From NCBI RefSeq assembly GCF_958450345.1, contig NC_088782.1:94747358-94811357 (forward strand): 64,000 bases of DNA, written 5' to 3'. Each line of letters starts with the position of its first letter. Position 1 is the stretch's first letter. A program made the position numbers and the translations under genes. The notes under the pieces were generated by a model. That model was given only the letters and a program-made list of their open reading frames with translations. It was not told the DNA's origin and searched no databases. Shown piece after piece: positions 23,883 to 36,010 of the stretch. This DNA is from Calliphora vicina (lineage: Eukaryota; Arthropoda; Insecta; Diptera; Calliphoridae).

Positions 23883-24079
23883 ATGTAGAGTTAATTGTAT
23901 CACTGTTATAAGACTTATCTGTTTTTAGTTACCGTTCATACGGCAAAGAATTGCAAGAATATTTCCTGTAACTGCAGAAAATGCAAGAGTTTGTTATATG
24001 TACGTTGTAAAAACATTCCCTTTTATCGAAATTGTCGATTTTTTCATATGTTAAAGTGGTAAGTGCTTAAAAACAAGCG

Positions 24080-24654
24080 GCCGTATCTATAACGAAAAAT
24101 TAGCCACTGTGTATACATCGCACACAACGATCTGCTAACTAGCAGACCGATTAAGCTTAGCAGAAAGTTAGCAAAGAGTTTATTTATAATGCACTTTTGT
24201 CTGTCAATAATTTATAGAAAATCAACTCTGAAAAGTGTGATGTATTGCCAACTATTTAAAAAAAAATTAAAAAAATCAACTCTGATGTATTTCTTAACAT
24301 TTATATTTAACTTGTTTCCCTCAAATTTTGAAATGTTTCAAGAAGTACAAAATATGGAAAAACAAGAAACAAAAATTGTAAAAAGATCCGCAAATTGGGG
24401 CCAGGACCTCTTAAGAACTCTAAATTGTCTAATTGGTCAAGAGTTTGCATCATTTTTAAATAATTTAATTTTTTCCCACTCAAAACTTTTATAATATGTT
24501 TATTTACAAATTTACTTTGACACAAAACAGCTGTTGATTAAAGACTTAGCATGTCTTTGATCGTTCGTTAACATGCGTTTAGCGAGTGGATAAGAAACAC
24601 ATTATAAATAACTTGTATGTTAAATCCATGCTAAATTTTGGTTATAAATACGGC
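24080..24654. mobile_element. Non-autonomous element with GCCGTAT inverted ends
   Basis: The left end GCCGTATCTATAACGAAAAA is matched by the reverse of the right end, GCCGTATTTATAACCAAAAT, with TTAGC following in both. The 101-codon frame inside (24189-24494) is lysine- and phenylalanine-rich and unrecognised. A 3-bp AAG flank on both sides is the only possible duplication. Confidence 0.5.
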
Positions 24655-24660
24655 TGAAGG

Positions 24661-25000
24661 AGATTTAGAGATGATCAGATGGTACCCAAGTTGAATCATT
24701 GAATCCCCTTTACAACGAAGGCAAAGGTTCTCCTGACTCTACAGAACTTGATGTCTGGCCTCGAAGGTTTAATAACAAGCAGATTTAGAGCCGAGCAGAT
24801 GTGACCCATTAGAGAACGGTAAGGTAAGCAGAAACCAAGAATTACCCACAGGCTAATAATGTTTGTTATATCCTAATTGGGGAGGAAACAGCCTTCCTTC
24901 TTCATTGCCTCCTCTTTACACCGAAAGCAAAGATTATCCTGAGTCTACAGAACTTGATGTCTGGCCTCAAAGGTCGTCGATCCAAAAACTCAAATCCATT
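24661..25000 (+). repeat. Imperfect direct duplication
   Basis: Two copies share AGATTTAGAG..CAGATG (24661 and 24781) and CTACAGAACTTGATGTCTGG (about 24738 and 24943). The second copy carries extra sequence between the blocks. Origin unknown. Confidence 0.5.
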
Positions 25001-25108
25001 CCCGTCTGTTCTCCCATTGAGCGACTGCTAATCTGCGTTTGCTTTCGTTTGTGTGGTAGATTTACTAAGCCTTACTAAGACAGTTGGGTCTAAAATTTAG
25101 ACTCTAAA

Positions 25109-25250
25109 TCATAGTCTCGCAAATAGAGGCATTAAATTTGTGTGCATGTATTGGTAAACTATAAAATATCCGCAACAACATCAAGCAACATTCGGGTTGT
25201 GTACGTGTAAATTGACGAAAATCTTCGTATTCTGGACACTAATATAGCTA
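25109..25250 (-). mobile_element. hAT-type MITE family D, truncated inverted copy
   Basis: The reverse complement carries GATTTTCGTCAA, AACCCGAATGT, GCTTGATGTTGTTGCGGATA and AATGCCTCTATTTGC in the order of the 23,698 copy. It lacks about 40 bp in the middle and its ends are eroded. Confidence 0.6.
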
Positions 25251-25759
25251 AATATCGTCAGCACGTCCGAAAAGATACCATGAGCTCCGGAAACCCAACT
25301 ATTTACTGCAGAGTCGGCTTAAGGTTCCAGTGGGTTGTTAGCAACTTAAGACCCATCTAATGGGGTGGTAGCTTCAGGATGCACTTAAGTTACTGTCAAA
25401 ATACCAGCTTCAAATACAAACAAGGTAGTTCAGATATAATTTTGCTCCAAGCTGGTTTCCGAAGTTCTATAAATTGTTCAAAGAGAACTTTAAAAAATAA
25501 TGATTTAGAGTCATCGAAAGTACAAATATTCTTCCCAGGATAAAACCTTATACGACTTAAATGTTAAATGCTTGAGAAACAGTTTTTCCTTCTAAATCCA
25601 AATACATGACTCGGAATGCATCTTAAATTAAAGTAGGTGGCAACTTATTCATGAGTATCATTTTAAAAATCAGCAAAAAAAAATATTTGAGAATCTAATC
25701 AGATTTGGAAAAAAGTCATCTGTACATATAAAGAGAAAATATGGGAGTATAGCAAATAG
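25251..25759. other. Intergenic DNA, nothing recognised
   Basis: No gene or repeat supported. Confidence 0.4.
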
Positions 25760-26075
25760 TCTTTATTTTTACACCATGAGTGACAAGGATATATAAATAT
25801 AAATTTGTCAATCCGTTTGTAATTTCTACATTTTTCATTTACGGCCCCACAAAATATATATATGTATTCTGGATTGTTATAGGTAGCGGAGTCGATATAG
25901 CCATGTCAGTCTGTATGTTGAAATCAACTTTCCGAAGTCCACAAATAACTTACATACTTGATTCATACATCAATATATCCGTTTTATACCCCGTTCTTGA
26001 ATTTGACCTATTTTTTTTTATCAATATCTCGATTACTAAGTCATTTGATATACATAAATACGAAAAGAAACATTT
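25760..26075 (+). repeat. Dispersed repeat family B, diverged copy
   Basis: Carries GTCAATCCGTTTGTAATTTC, the TATTCTGGAT..TTATAGGTAGCGGAGTCG block, AGCCATGTCAGTCTGT and the GTTGAAATCAACTTTC block in family order, with many substitutions. Confidence 0.6.
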
Positions 26076-27973
26076 TAAAATAATCCGAATTTGGTTCCGC
26101 TATTGATAAAAAGCATAAATTTATATTTAAAAATTTGGGTTAATAACATAAATCGGTTGAATAACATAAATTTGTGTTTTTATTTTTTTTGTATCTGTGA
26201 TGCCGATCCGATTCAAAATATATCTTAAGTTAAGTGACTTATCACTCTGATATAAACATGCGAAGTTTTATTAAAATCGTACCATCCGTTTAACATTGTT
26301 TTCAGAAATCCTTTACTGTGCATCAGTACATAATTTAAGAGACGTTCATATGTTCATATGAGATATGTATGTATAGGAATCTAGATAAATCAGATACTAG
26401 GCTTCCAATTCCTGTACTAGAAAATTATCGTCTAAGAGAAGCCAAATCAATTGCTAAGCTGAAAGCGAAGATATGATATCGTACACCGAGATCCATCGCG
26501 ACCATGCTAACGAAGTAGAAACGAGAGATTATAAATAAAACATTTCCAAAAAGCCTATATGAACCTATATGTAAATGCATATGTATTTCAGCACGAATTT
26601 TTATGTTAAATACTGCTATTTTGGATATAGTAAATAGATACAGATAACTTTGGTAATTTATAAAAGGTTAGAAAGTGATTATCATAAAAACGAGCAAATA
26701 ATGAGATACAAATGATAAAAACAAACTATTAAATACATGGACATACATAGTTGTTTTTTACAAAATGAGTAATAATTTAAACGAAATGATCGGTAATGAA
26801 ATAAATTGCCTAAATAAAAGATCACGAAAGAGTGGGAGAGTGAGCAGAACTAAAGCTTTGTGAAATCTTCTGGGTAAACTAATGAGCAAATAATAAAACA
26901 AGAAACAAAAACTCAAAACAAAAAACCAGAGAGAATTATTACAATTACAATAAATCGTTAATTTATGGAGAGCTTTTGTAATCAAGCCAGTTATTTTTTT
27001 TCTTTTTATTATTTTTTACCATAAAAAAAACTCTTTTTCTAAAGATTTGTTTATATTCGTTGACTGTGGTTGTTTTTGTATTTTTTATTATTGTTTTCGT
27101 ATTCTGTTGTTTTTTTGTATTTATTTGTTATTCAAATGCAGAAAAACAACTACTGGTTTTTAGATGCTTTTTTTTAATAAACATTCACACATCCACACAT
27201 GCATATCAATATATTTTTTTTGGTACGCTCTTTTTGTAATTTTTGTTTTTTACTCTTTTTTTATTTATTTTCATTTTTAGTGTTCGAACAACAACAAAAA
27301 ACACATCTCTGTGTACAATTAAATGGAGGAATATGAAAACAAACCAACATTAAGACAAGCGGTCATATCGTCATTACATCAGACCGCCATTCAGGCAGCC
27401 ATCCAGCCCGCCAGCCAGATGTGTTAAAGAGAATAGTTGTTGTATTAGCAGTGGAAGTAGTTGTGATCCATCGTTAAAAGGCAAACAAACAAAATCAAAA
27501 CAAGTATCACACATTCAACTACACTCTATAGTTTTCCTATAAAAAAACATGCATACATAACTATGTAAGTGCGTATGAAAGCTTGTATGTATACGTGAAT
27601 ACCCTACACAGAAAAAAAAACACAACAGCTATTATGTTGACACACGATCAAATTTTGTAACGATTGGTATTTCAGTCATAGATAAATACACATAGATTGG
27701 AAACACTCATGTCAAAGACCTAACTCAGTTGTCAAAAACCAATGTGCTGAGAATGTATTAGTAAAAAAACTATGTGAAATGTAACTTTTGTTACATTTCA
27801 CAGTAACAAAAGAAACTATGTATGTGTAACTTTTTTGAGTAAAGAAACCAGCAAATTCATCTATGGTGGGGTGAATGGGCACTTTGCCAACTCCATATTA
27901 TCTATTGACACCTTATTATCCCTTGAATAGTTTCCATTCGACATTTATGCATTGAGTTTATCAACCGAATTCC
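26076..27973. other. Intergenic DNA with simple sequence
   Basis: AT-rich. T-rich simple repeats at about 26,990-27,260. A perfect 12-bp stem, 4-base loop hairpin sits at 27774-27801 (GTGAAATGTAAC, loop TTTT). No gene supported. Confidence 0.5.
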
Positions 27974-29076
27974 CTAAAGGCGATCAATGAGAGACAGAAA
28001 TGCTAAAATCACGTATGTATATGAATCGATCAGGTGTAGACCAAATCAATACATTGCTCATAATAATCGAACAGTATGCAGAGTACAACTCCCCGCTCTT
28101 CTTAGTGTATGTGGACTTCGAAAGAGCATTCGATACCATCAATAGACAGGCAATATTTTCCACACTGGTAAATATTGGAATTCCTGACCATATCATATCT
28201 TATAAAGGAGCTATATCGAGATGCTCCATATAAAGCGCGTTTCAAAGGCCAAGAGAGCAAGGCTTTTGATATGAACACCGGCTGTCACCAATGCTTTTTC
28301 TCTTAGTTCTGGTCACAGTTCTCCGTCAGACAAACATCAAGGCACCTAATGGAATCCAAAGGCTCCTGAACCAACGGCTTAAGATCAACATCGCAAAAAC
28401 AAAGTCGCTGAATCGCCACTGCAAACACTAACCCAATACTTTTAAAGGGCACCGAGATAGAAAACGTAAATAAAATTACATATCTTGGCAGCGGCTTAGG
28501 TAAAGATGGAGGCGCTAAGCTGCACTAAATTAAAATCTTCAATTCTAGCGGAAAGTTGGCCCTTCTCAACTCTACGGGTTTGAAACATGGAAAGTCACTG
28601 AGTCCTTAACAACAAAACTACAAGTGTTTGTAAATAAATGTCTGCGCAATATAAAGAACATATTTTGGCCAAACCAAATCACAAACGCCGACCAGCAACT
28701 AAACCCCTGTCGCCCACGAAATCCGTAAATGTTGTGGATTGGCCATACGCTCCTAAATTTGCATCCATCATAGCAAAGGCCAGTTTACAATGGAATGCGC
28801 AAGGGTTAGGAAATGTTGGACGACAACGAACAACATGGAGAAGATCTGTGGAAGCGGATCATCGGTAACGAGGACTCACGCGGCCTCAAACAAGATAGAA
28901 ATCACTGGAGAGCCTTCGTAAACATATGAACGTAAATTCCCTATTCGCTATTGTATGGTAGAACTTAATGTTTTTCGTTTTATTCAATGTAAATAGTTTT
29001 CTTTTACGATTGTATCGCCAGAAGCTCCTTCTCTGGAGTATCAAACCTCATCTGTGCTGAGTAAATAAAAAATAAG
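27974..29076 (+). pseudogene. Decayed LINE reverse transcriptase (second family)
   Basis: A 77-codon frame at 28000-28233 contains RSGVDQINTLLIIIEQYAEY, FLVYVDFERAFDTINRQAIF and NIGIPDHII, the palm region with the first catalytic Asp of a non-LTR reverse transcriptase. This family is clearly different from the Jockey-like copies. Downstream in other frames are ITYLGSGLGKDGGA (YLGS motif, about 28,475), a C-terminal GRQRTTWRRSVEAD (28,815-28,855) and a matching final segment. Many stops and frameshifts, and the FADD motif is not found. The 3' end near 29,060-29,076 is a TAAATAAAAAATAA tail. RTE-like affinity is possible but not established. Confidence 0.7.
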
Positions 29077-29845
29077 AATTACTAAAAATCTATAATCTTT
29101 CCGCCTTTGCAGCCAGAATACTGAATCACTGAGGTTATTAAACAGGGACATTGTAAGAATTTCACAGCAATTAATCTATCAGACGAATGATGAAATAAAG
29201 GCCTATTGAGAATTGACATAGAGGAAACTGTGTCTATATTGGAATACATCTCTCTATAGCCAAAACTCTAAGTATTCAAAATAAGTCGTTTTGAAAAAAA
29301 CGGCTTTGATTGTTTTATGATATTTCACTATTTCTTAAATAAATTTTCAACAAATCATGCAATTTAAGAAATAAAACCTGATTTAAATGGTAGTTATTAA
29401 TACCTTTCTAATCTTTATTTAAGCCAAATTTTTACTTGTCATATATACGAGAAATCATGTATTTTAATTTTGACGTTAACAACGAAAAAACACTCTCATA
29501 CAAAAAATAATTGACTTTTTTTAAAACTGACAAAACTATATGAAAGATTAAAGAAGGGCGCATATTTTTTATTACTCAGTTCAAAACACCCGGATTTTGA
29601 GTTATGACGTTGTTTCAGCAAATGAGCGATATGTATATTCATTATCCAACCTATTGATATCCTTGTTTTGTTTCTCTGAACACTATGAACGGTAAGACTG
29701 GTAGTTAACTGGCATTCGACTGGATATTTCGAACATGAATATTTTCACGGAACTTCACCTCGATGTAGACGAGATATTCGTAAATATATTGAAGAGATGA
29801 ATTGGCGATCGTTTCTTTAATGAAGTGTTGCTCTTATAATGGATA
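29077..29845. other. Intergenic DNA, nothing recognised
   Basis: No coding or mobile sequence supported. Confidence 0.4.
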
Positions 29846-29847
29846 TA

Positions 29848-29966
29848 TCGTTACCTTAATATAGAAAGGCTCTAAATAGTGTTTTTTTTTTTGTAAGCCC
29901 AGATATTCGTTTATTTCGATAAATTAAAAAAACACAAGTTAGGGTCTTTCTATATTAAGGTAACGA
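29848..29966. mobile_element. 119-bp MITE with 21-bp inverted repeats
   Basis: Left TCGTTACCTTAATATAGAAA(G) matches the reverse complement of the right end perfectly over 21 bases. TA flanks both sides (29846-29847, 29967-29968), as for Tc1/mariner-type elements. Non-coding interior. Confidence 0.75.
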
Positions 29967-30013
29967 TATTTTGCAGATAAATAAGTCACCAATTGCTTTC
30001 GTCAATATCTTAA

Positions 30014-30325
30014 TCTATATATGTATATAAAAATGAAATGGTCCATGTATGTAATGTCATCACGTGAGAACGGCTGGAGCGATTTGGCTGATTTTTTTTT
30101 AATCGATTCGAAATTTTCAGGAGATGGTTTGTGAAGAAAAAAATTTTAAAATTACGGCTAAAACCGGTTTTTTGAGTCCAGTCAACTGTAATAAAAAAGC
30201 CCCTAAAGTATGCAGTACAAACTTAAATATTTTATTTGCAAATAAATAAGAGCAGGCAGGATTGGAGAAACTTGACGAACTAACATTAGTAAATGCTACC
30301 GGGCGAAACCGGGGCGATCAACTAG
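30014..30325 (+). mobile_element. Helitron-like non-autonomous element, copy 2
   Basis: Starts TCTATATATGTATATAAAAA, carries CACGTGAGAACGGCTGGAGC and ATTTGGCTGATTT, and ends GGGGCGATCAACTAG followed by T. A CCGGGCGAAACCGG hairpin lies just before the 3' end. TC start, CTAG end, an A before and a T after are the Helitron signature. No coding region. Confidence 0.65.
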
Positions 30326-30466
30326 TAAATTATATTTTCGACCAAAATATGATAGATCTTGAAAATCCCTTTAATTTGATAGCTTATATACCCAGGTCCA
30401 TGATCTAGTACAGGGGTTTTAACAAGTATTTGCTTCACGGCCCCAGGCGGCTCATTGCACCATTTC

Positions 30467-30955
30467 TAGTTGAAATTGGGAAAATACAAATTGATATTAA
30501 GAAAATACAAATAAAATTCAAATTAATATTGAGAATAACATACTGAAATTTAGAAAATTAAACTGAGACAAAACAAATTGAAAAGGAGAAATGAGGAGCC
30601 GCAAAACAAAAGGTACTTTTTCGAATTTTTTTACAAATTGAATTTTTGGTATTTTTATAATATTTGGGTTGAAATCTTCTAGAAAAAATCAATTTCCCAA
30701 AATTTTTAAATTTTCAAAAAAGTACCTTTTGTTTTGCGGCTCCTCAAATATAATAATGATATTGAGAAAATAAAAATTCATGATGAGAAATCCAATTTAA
30801 TACAGAGAAAATAGATATTGTATTTTAGAAAAGCAAGTTGATTTAGAGTAAAAACAAATTGATATTAAGAAATTCAAACTAATATTCAGAAAACACAATT
30901 GCTAAAATTTAATTTGTATTTGGATTTTCTCAATTCTAAATGGTCTAGTTTCAAA
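30467..30955. repeat. AAATTGATATTAAGAAAATA repeats around a 155-bp foldback
   Basis: Imperfect ~22-30-bp units (AATTGATATTGAGAAAATAC) occur on both sides of an inverted repeat at 30592-30746 whose arms begin TGAGGAGCCGCAAAACAAAA and match for about 30 bases. The outer edges are also roughly inverted (ACCATTT.TAGTTGAAATTG). Confidence 0.6.
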
Positions 30956-31592
30956 TATGTCGATGACAATAACAGCTTCAAAGCTTCATATAGTAATTAG
31001 AAAACAATGTTTAATTCCTCTGGAGTGTTTATTTTGACCCCTCTAGAGCAGGCCCGCATCCAGAGGTAGTGAAATAGGAATTCCCCCTCCCAAATCCGAA
31101 AAGTTTTGATATAAAAATGGAAAAAATAGAAAAATGTAGAACAAATTGTAATTTTCTTGGACCCCCGTTTGAAAACTATTATCTAGTACTTCACATACCT
31201 ATAAACCTTTTTCGAAAAGGAGGTCAAAAAAACGATTGCAGCGTACTAATATTTCGTTCTTGACCGCTCGTAGCTTTCTTGTTTGTTTTTATATTTTGAT
31301 TTACTCATACTAAGTTCCTCCATATGGAGGAGCAGACAAACTTATGATTGTATTTTGTTTTTCTTTTTTGGTGTGTTTTTGTTTTTGCTTTTTACATTTA
31401 TTTTTCTTTATTTTGTATTTTTATTTATTTTTTTGTATTTCTACTTGCTTATACTGCTTCCATACACAATCTTACACACATAACAATTTACACTATGCTA
31501 CAAATACAAACAGACTAATTTACTCAATCGGTGGTGAACACATCTGCAGTGTTTTTGTGTTGTATGGTGTTGAGCTGAGCAGTATTGACGAG
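30956..31592. other. Upstream flank of the scylla-like gene
   Basis: No coding sequence. Long T-rich run (31,340-31,440) upstream of the TATA box. CAGCTG at 31611-31616 is an E-box close to the presumed start site. No clear hypoxia element (RCGTG) was seen in the proximal 300 bases. Confidence 0.4.
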
Positions 31593-31600
31593 TATAAAAG
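31593..31600 (+). promoter_or_regulatory. TATA box of the scylla-like gene
   Basis: TATAAAAG, with an initiator-like TTAGTT at 31625-31630 about 32 bases downstream. The first coding ATG follows at 32305, giving a ~680-base AU-rich 5' UTR. Position and spacing fit a stress-inducible TATA promoter. The assignment to scylla is inference from orientation and the absence of any other gene. Confidence 0.6.
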
Positions 31601-32304
31601 TCTCACCACACAGCTGTTAACTAGTTAGTTGCTTTGAAACACTGCTGATATTCACAACACACCAAAAACCAAAATATAAAAAAGAACCCCATAGATAAGA
31701 TACTTTTCGTTTTTCTTCTCCCAATATAAAAGCAAAAATATATAGAAAATAATAACAATAAAATCCAATCAACCACAACTAACTATTTATCAATATAAAA
31801 TTGTATTTATTAGTACGTACCACTGTACCGTTGGAACCTAAAGAACTCTTTACTAAAGAAATACAAAATTTTTTAAATCTTTTGAAGAACAGCACGAATA
31901 TCAGAGAGCGTGTCTAAATTGAAACAACTCAAAGTTCAACTAATAGCTAAAAAAAAGTATATTTTTTCCCCAAAAAAAAGGAAAAAATAATAAAATTAAT
32001 AAAAAAAAATAAATAAAATCTAAATGAATAAAGTGGCCATTTAATTTATTGTTACAAACAACAACCACATTGAAAATGATCCAAATTAAAAAAGTTTAAA
32101 AACAAAATAAATTTATTCAATTTATTATTATAAACTCAGCTTAATTTATTCGTGAACAAAAATTAAATAAATTAAATACAAAATAAGCCTGCCTGCCAGT
32201 TGTGATATAAATAGATTTGTAAAAAAAACAAAAAAAAAAACAATAAACACTTGAATAATTTAAAAGTTAATAAAATTAATAATAAAAAATTAAAAATCAA
32301 CAAT

Positions 32305-32377
32305 ATGGAAGTATTGACAGTACAAAATCAGTACAATGATCAGCATTACAATGAAATTTCTACAACGAGAATTAAAA
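32305..32377 (+). CDS. scyl: Scylla-like protein, exon 1 (24 codons)
   Basis: Starts at ATG in CAATATGG context and encodes a short polar segment beginning MEVLTVQNQYNDQHYNEIS. It ends at a strong donor (A|GTAAGTAC, 32378) in phase 1. The last base joins the first two of exon 2 to make an Asn codon, keeping the frame open. No upstream in-frame ATG is compatible. This exon is too short to be found by length and is supported by frame continuity, the donor and its place below the TATA box. An alternative first exon further upstream cannot be excluded. Confidence 0.65.
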
Positions 32378-32457
32378 GTAAGTACATACTACCTATTGCT
32401 TAATTAATAAAACAATTAAATTTTATTCAAATTTGAATTTTAAATTTGTTTGTAAGG

Positions 32458-32463
32458 CACGTG
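32458..32463. promoter_or_regulatory. CACGTG E-box / hypoxia-element core in intron
   Basis: GGCACGTGTG lies 80 bases inside the intron. CACGTG is an E-box, and ACGTG is the core bound by HIF (Sima/Tango). Drosophila scylla is a known hypoxia and HIF target, so the site is plausible, but a single short motif is weak evidence. Confidence 0.25.
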
Positions 32464-33378
32464 TGTTATCTTCAAAAAATGTTTAACCGAAAATTTTGTT
32501 TTTCTAAATTGGGCCTTGACATATATATTTATTTAAAGTGCGAGTACATATATTTCATTTATTAATTTATATATTTTTTTTATCAAGAACTTAATTATTT
32601 GACGTCAGTTTGTTTATAGTTTTAGTTTTTTTTTTTTGTTATTCAAATCTTATCGGTTTTAAAAAAATGTGTTTTAATATCTTAAGTTTTCATTGAACAC
32701 TTTAATCAAATTAAATATTAAATACTAGTTTTTCGATCTGTCGAAACAGTTTTAATTCATAAGTTTAAGTTTAACACCCACTCATAGCTTCTTTTGTTCG
32801 CATTTAAGATCTTTGTCAAGCTTTGAATACAGTTTCAATGAAATATTAATTTGAATATTTTAGTAAATTTGTAATATTTTTGGGCGTTTGTAAGACATTA
32901 AGAATAAATTATTTAAACACACTTCATTCATTTTAATTTTAAATATTTATTGGTTTAATCTGTAAATTTTGCCTCCAAATTATGATGTCAATATGAATTT
33001 TTATTATCTTAACTGAAATTGTTGATCTCCTTAAGAATTTTTATATACATAATTTTACGCATGTCCTTAATATCGCAAGAGCATTCTCTTGGTCTCATTT
33101 AAATAAAACACTTATGAATACACACCTTTTCGATTATTTGAAAATCGATTCTTGTGTTTTTTTCACATTAAATAATGGAAAATTGCGTAAATTAGAAATT
33201 ATCTTATTAATTTTAACATTAGTGTAATTTTTTTCATTTCGTTTGTAATTTCTACAATTTTCTTTTGCGATCCCTTAAATAATATATATTATAGCTTTCT
33301 AAAGGGACCTATTGAAACCATCTTTTCAAAAATAGTAAGAAAATTTAAAACATCAGTTCGATTTAATAAAAAAAATGT

Positions 33379-33600
33379 ATGTCTGGTAAAGGGTCAGAGA
33401 AAACAATGGTGCCTTTTCGGAGTAAACAAGATTATATAAAATTTACAATGCTACTTAACCAAAAAAATTGGAATAATGCCCAATGCTCGATGAAACTAAG
33501 AGTTTCCTATTTGCATCTGATGAAAATCGTTTCTATAATTCTTCTTTGTCAACTAACTATATGTTGCTAAAACCGAAAAGAAGCTATGGATATAATTTAC
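33379..33600 (+). pseudogene. Tc1-like transposase scrap in intron
   Basis: KQDYIKFTMLLNQKNWNN continues, after a frame change, with DETKSFLFASDENRFY, resembling the region before and around the first catalytic Asp (SDETKF.LF.SDG) of Tc1-type transposases. Short and broken. Confidence 0.4.
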
Positions 33601-34719
33601 ATTCATTCCTTTGCTTGGGTCTTCCATATCATTTCTTCCTAAGCGCTTTCTGAGCTTTCTGCAGCTCTCCGGTGACATATACATTTTATTATTGGTATTA
33701 TTACAATACTAAGCGCAGAATTTGTAAAATACAGATATAGCTTTGAATGTTCTTTCAACAATTGTCAAAAACAAATATTATTTTTAAAGTAAATAAAAAA
33801 GACCTTAAAATTTGAACTTAAAATATGGAATGAGGTTTTATTTCTCAAACATATATATATACATACATATATTTATTATTTTCTTTAAAATTAGTTAGAC
33901 GTAAATTAATTTGAGTTCATTAGCATTAGCTTAGAATTAGAAATAAACAATTTATTTTATTCATTAGCATTGCAGAAATGTCAATAATTGTATTATTTTC
34001 ATGACTTAGTTTAATGATTTACTGGCATGCTAACGACATTACAATGTCACTCAAATAAATTGGGTAAATAAAATTAATAAAATAACCACAATTTCATACT
34101 TTAAAGTATTTCTAGAATAAAAAAAATAATAATTGTAAATTACTTCACTTTCTCTTACTGATTTCGTGATTAGTTAGTTCATCATATTGAAAGATCAATT
34201 TGAAAATATGAATAATATTCTAAATTGTTTTATTTTATAGTTTTTGAAATATTTACAAATACTTTTGTTTATACTATATGATCGTAAATTTACTAATTAC
34301 TTTTTAACGTATAGATAAATATGTACATCTATTTCTGGAATGTTTTTCTACTGATGTTTACTAAAAAAAATATTTCAAACATTTTTCAAATATTTTAAAT
34401 ATTTTCCCAGTGAAAACAAAAATGAAGAGTCTAAACAAAAAACTGTCTAATGTTTTGAAAAGGGAAATTTTAAGACTTTGACATGTTTATATAAATTTAT
34501 ATATAGCGATAGGATAAATATTTTTTGGATGATGGAAAATATCTTAATATATGTATTTAAAATGATTAACAATTTGGGGATCATATTTAGAATAATGAAA
34601 TAAGAGTCTGATTTTGTACAACGAAGGAAACCTTTGAAATAATGTTTTAAAATGTTAATGATTTGGCATTACTTATGCATTACATTTGCATCTGTTTGAA
34701 TCTTCAAAACTGTTTTTTA

Positions 34720-35265
34720 AATACATTTTGAGCCTAAATCAACCGTATATGGATCGATAATAAAATAATTTTGAAAACAGATATTTTTGTACGTTTGAAT
34801 ATCGATTAAAAAGGTTTCAAAACCATCACTAAAATTAACAGATCTATAAGTTTTGCTTAGTTTCCATTATTCCTATTATTTTTAAATACTTTTCGACCCA
34901 ACATTAACCGTGTATGGACCGATTTTCCATAGTAAAAGCATTTTGAAAACAGATATTTTCGATTAAAAAGGTTTCAAAACGATCACTAAAATTAACAGAT
35001 CTGTAAGTTTTGCTTAGTTTTCACAATTTTCCATTACATATTTTAAAAATCATTTCGAATAGTATGCCTCTATTATTTTTAAATACTTTTCGACCCTATA
35101 TCAACCGTATATGGTTCGATTTTCCATAATAAAACAATTTTGAAAACAGATATTTAAGATTGTTTGAATATCGATTTAAAAGGTTTCAAAACCATCACTA
35201 AAATTAACAGATCTATAAGTTTTGCTTAGTTTTCATTATTTTAAAAATCATTTCGAATATTTTTG
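34720..35265 (+). repeat. Three tandem ~165-200-bp repeats in the intron
   Basis: Units start near 34720, 34887 and 35084. Each has CAACCGTATATGG.TCGAT, TTTTGAAAACAGATATTT, and a nearly invariant block GGTTTCAAAAC.ATCACTAA followed by AATTAACAGATCT.TAAGTT and TTGCTTAGTTTTC. The 3' half of the unit is far better conserved between copies than the 5' half. Confidence 0.8.
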
Positions 35266-35589
35266 TAAATATTTTGCAAATAAAATTGTACTTAACAAGA
35301 TAATTGTAAAAATGTAAACAGTTTATGATATCACACAATATTTTACATTATTTTAGCGTGGGTGCCAACAAAATAAAATGATTATTAAAAACATTTTACT
35401 TAAATTAATGTGTTTACCCCTATTATCTTTGATAGCACTGTATAGCACTTCAAAAGTACTTAGTTTCAAGTTAATCGGAATCTAACAATTCGAAAATTCG
35501 GACTCTTCAATATCCCTATAATCCTACTTATTTAGCACACTGTTCAAAAAAGTTCAAAAATAATGTTCATGATTTCAAAACTTTATTAG

Positions 35590-35780
35590 CTTTAAGATTA
35601 TTTTACTTTTCAGTATTTCCAATTGTATTTCAGATCTTTCTAATTGTTTTACAGAAATTTTCAAAATGTCTGAGATACAATTAGAATATTCTGAAACTTA
35701 ATTGCAATTGTCTGAAATTCAATTGGAAATTTATGAAATGCGATTAGAAAGTTCTGAAATACAATTGGAAATGGTGTAGA
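35590..35780. repeat. Inverted minisatellite (CAATTGGAAAT units) in intron
   Basis: Units of TCTGAAATACAATTGGAAAT (~22-33 bp) run to 35,772. The same units occur in reverse (TTCCAATTGTATTTCAGA) at about 35,615-35,640, so the block can fold back. Confidence 0.55.
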
Positions 35781-36010
35781 GTCTAGACAAATAAATTTTA
35801 GTTGATAGGTTATATTATTTCCTCCACTGTATTGTGGTTTTGCATACATATTTTTAAAAATCATTGTCGGCATAATTGTTTTTTAATGACAATTTATAAC
35901 CCAATTAAACTAATTTTGTTTTTGTATCTATGTTGTTTGTCTTTATTTTATTTTTAAAAACAATTTCCTCTATTTATTTGTGTTGTTTTGTTTTCTTATT
36001 CTATTTTTAG

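Larger units (their letters stand above)
32378..36010 (+). other. Intron of the scylla-like gene
   Basis: 3,633 bases, GTAAGT at the donor and a T-rich TTCTATTTTTAG acceptor. It contains a Tc1-like fossil (33379-33600), a family B scrap near 33,230-33,300, a three-copy ~175-bp tandem repeat (34720-35265) and a small inverted minisatellite (35590-35780). The rest is AT-rich. Confidence 0.7.

Noticed and set aside
31283..31628. Two overlapping frames upstream of scylla
   Set aside because: F/L/Y-rich translation of a T-rich run that overlaps the TATA box and presumed start site.
34720..35265. CRISPR-like or satellite array
   Set aside because: Only three long, unequal tandem units; better described as an intronic tandem duplication.
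35980..36010. In-frame ATG at 35980 as the start of the scylla-like protein
   Set aside because: It lies in the pyrimidine-rich tract and acceptor (TTTTTAG at 36004-36010). The residues it would add are hydrophobic intron translation, while an upstream exon keeps the frame.
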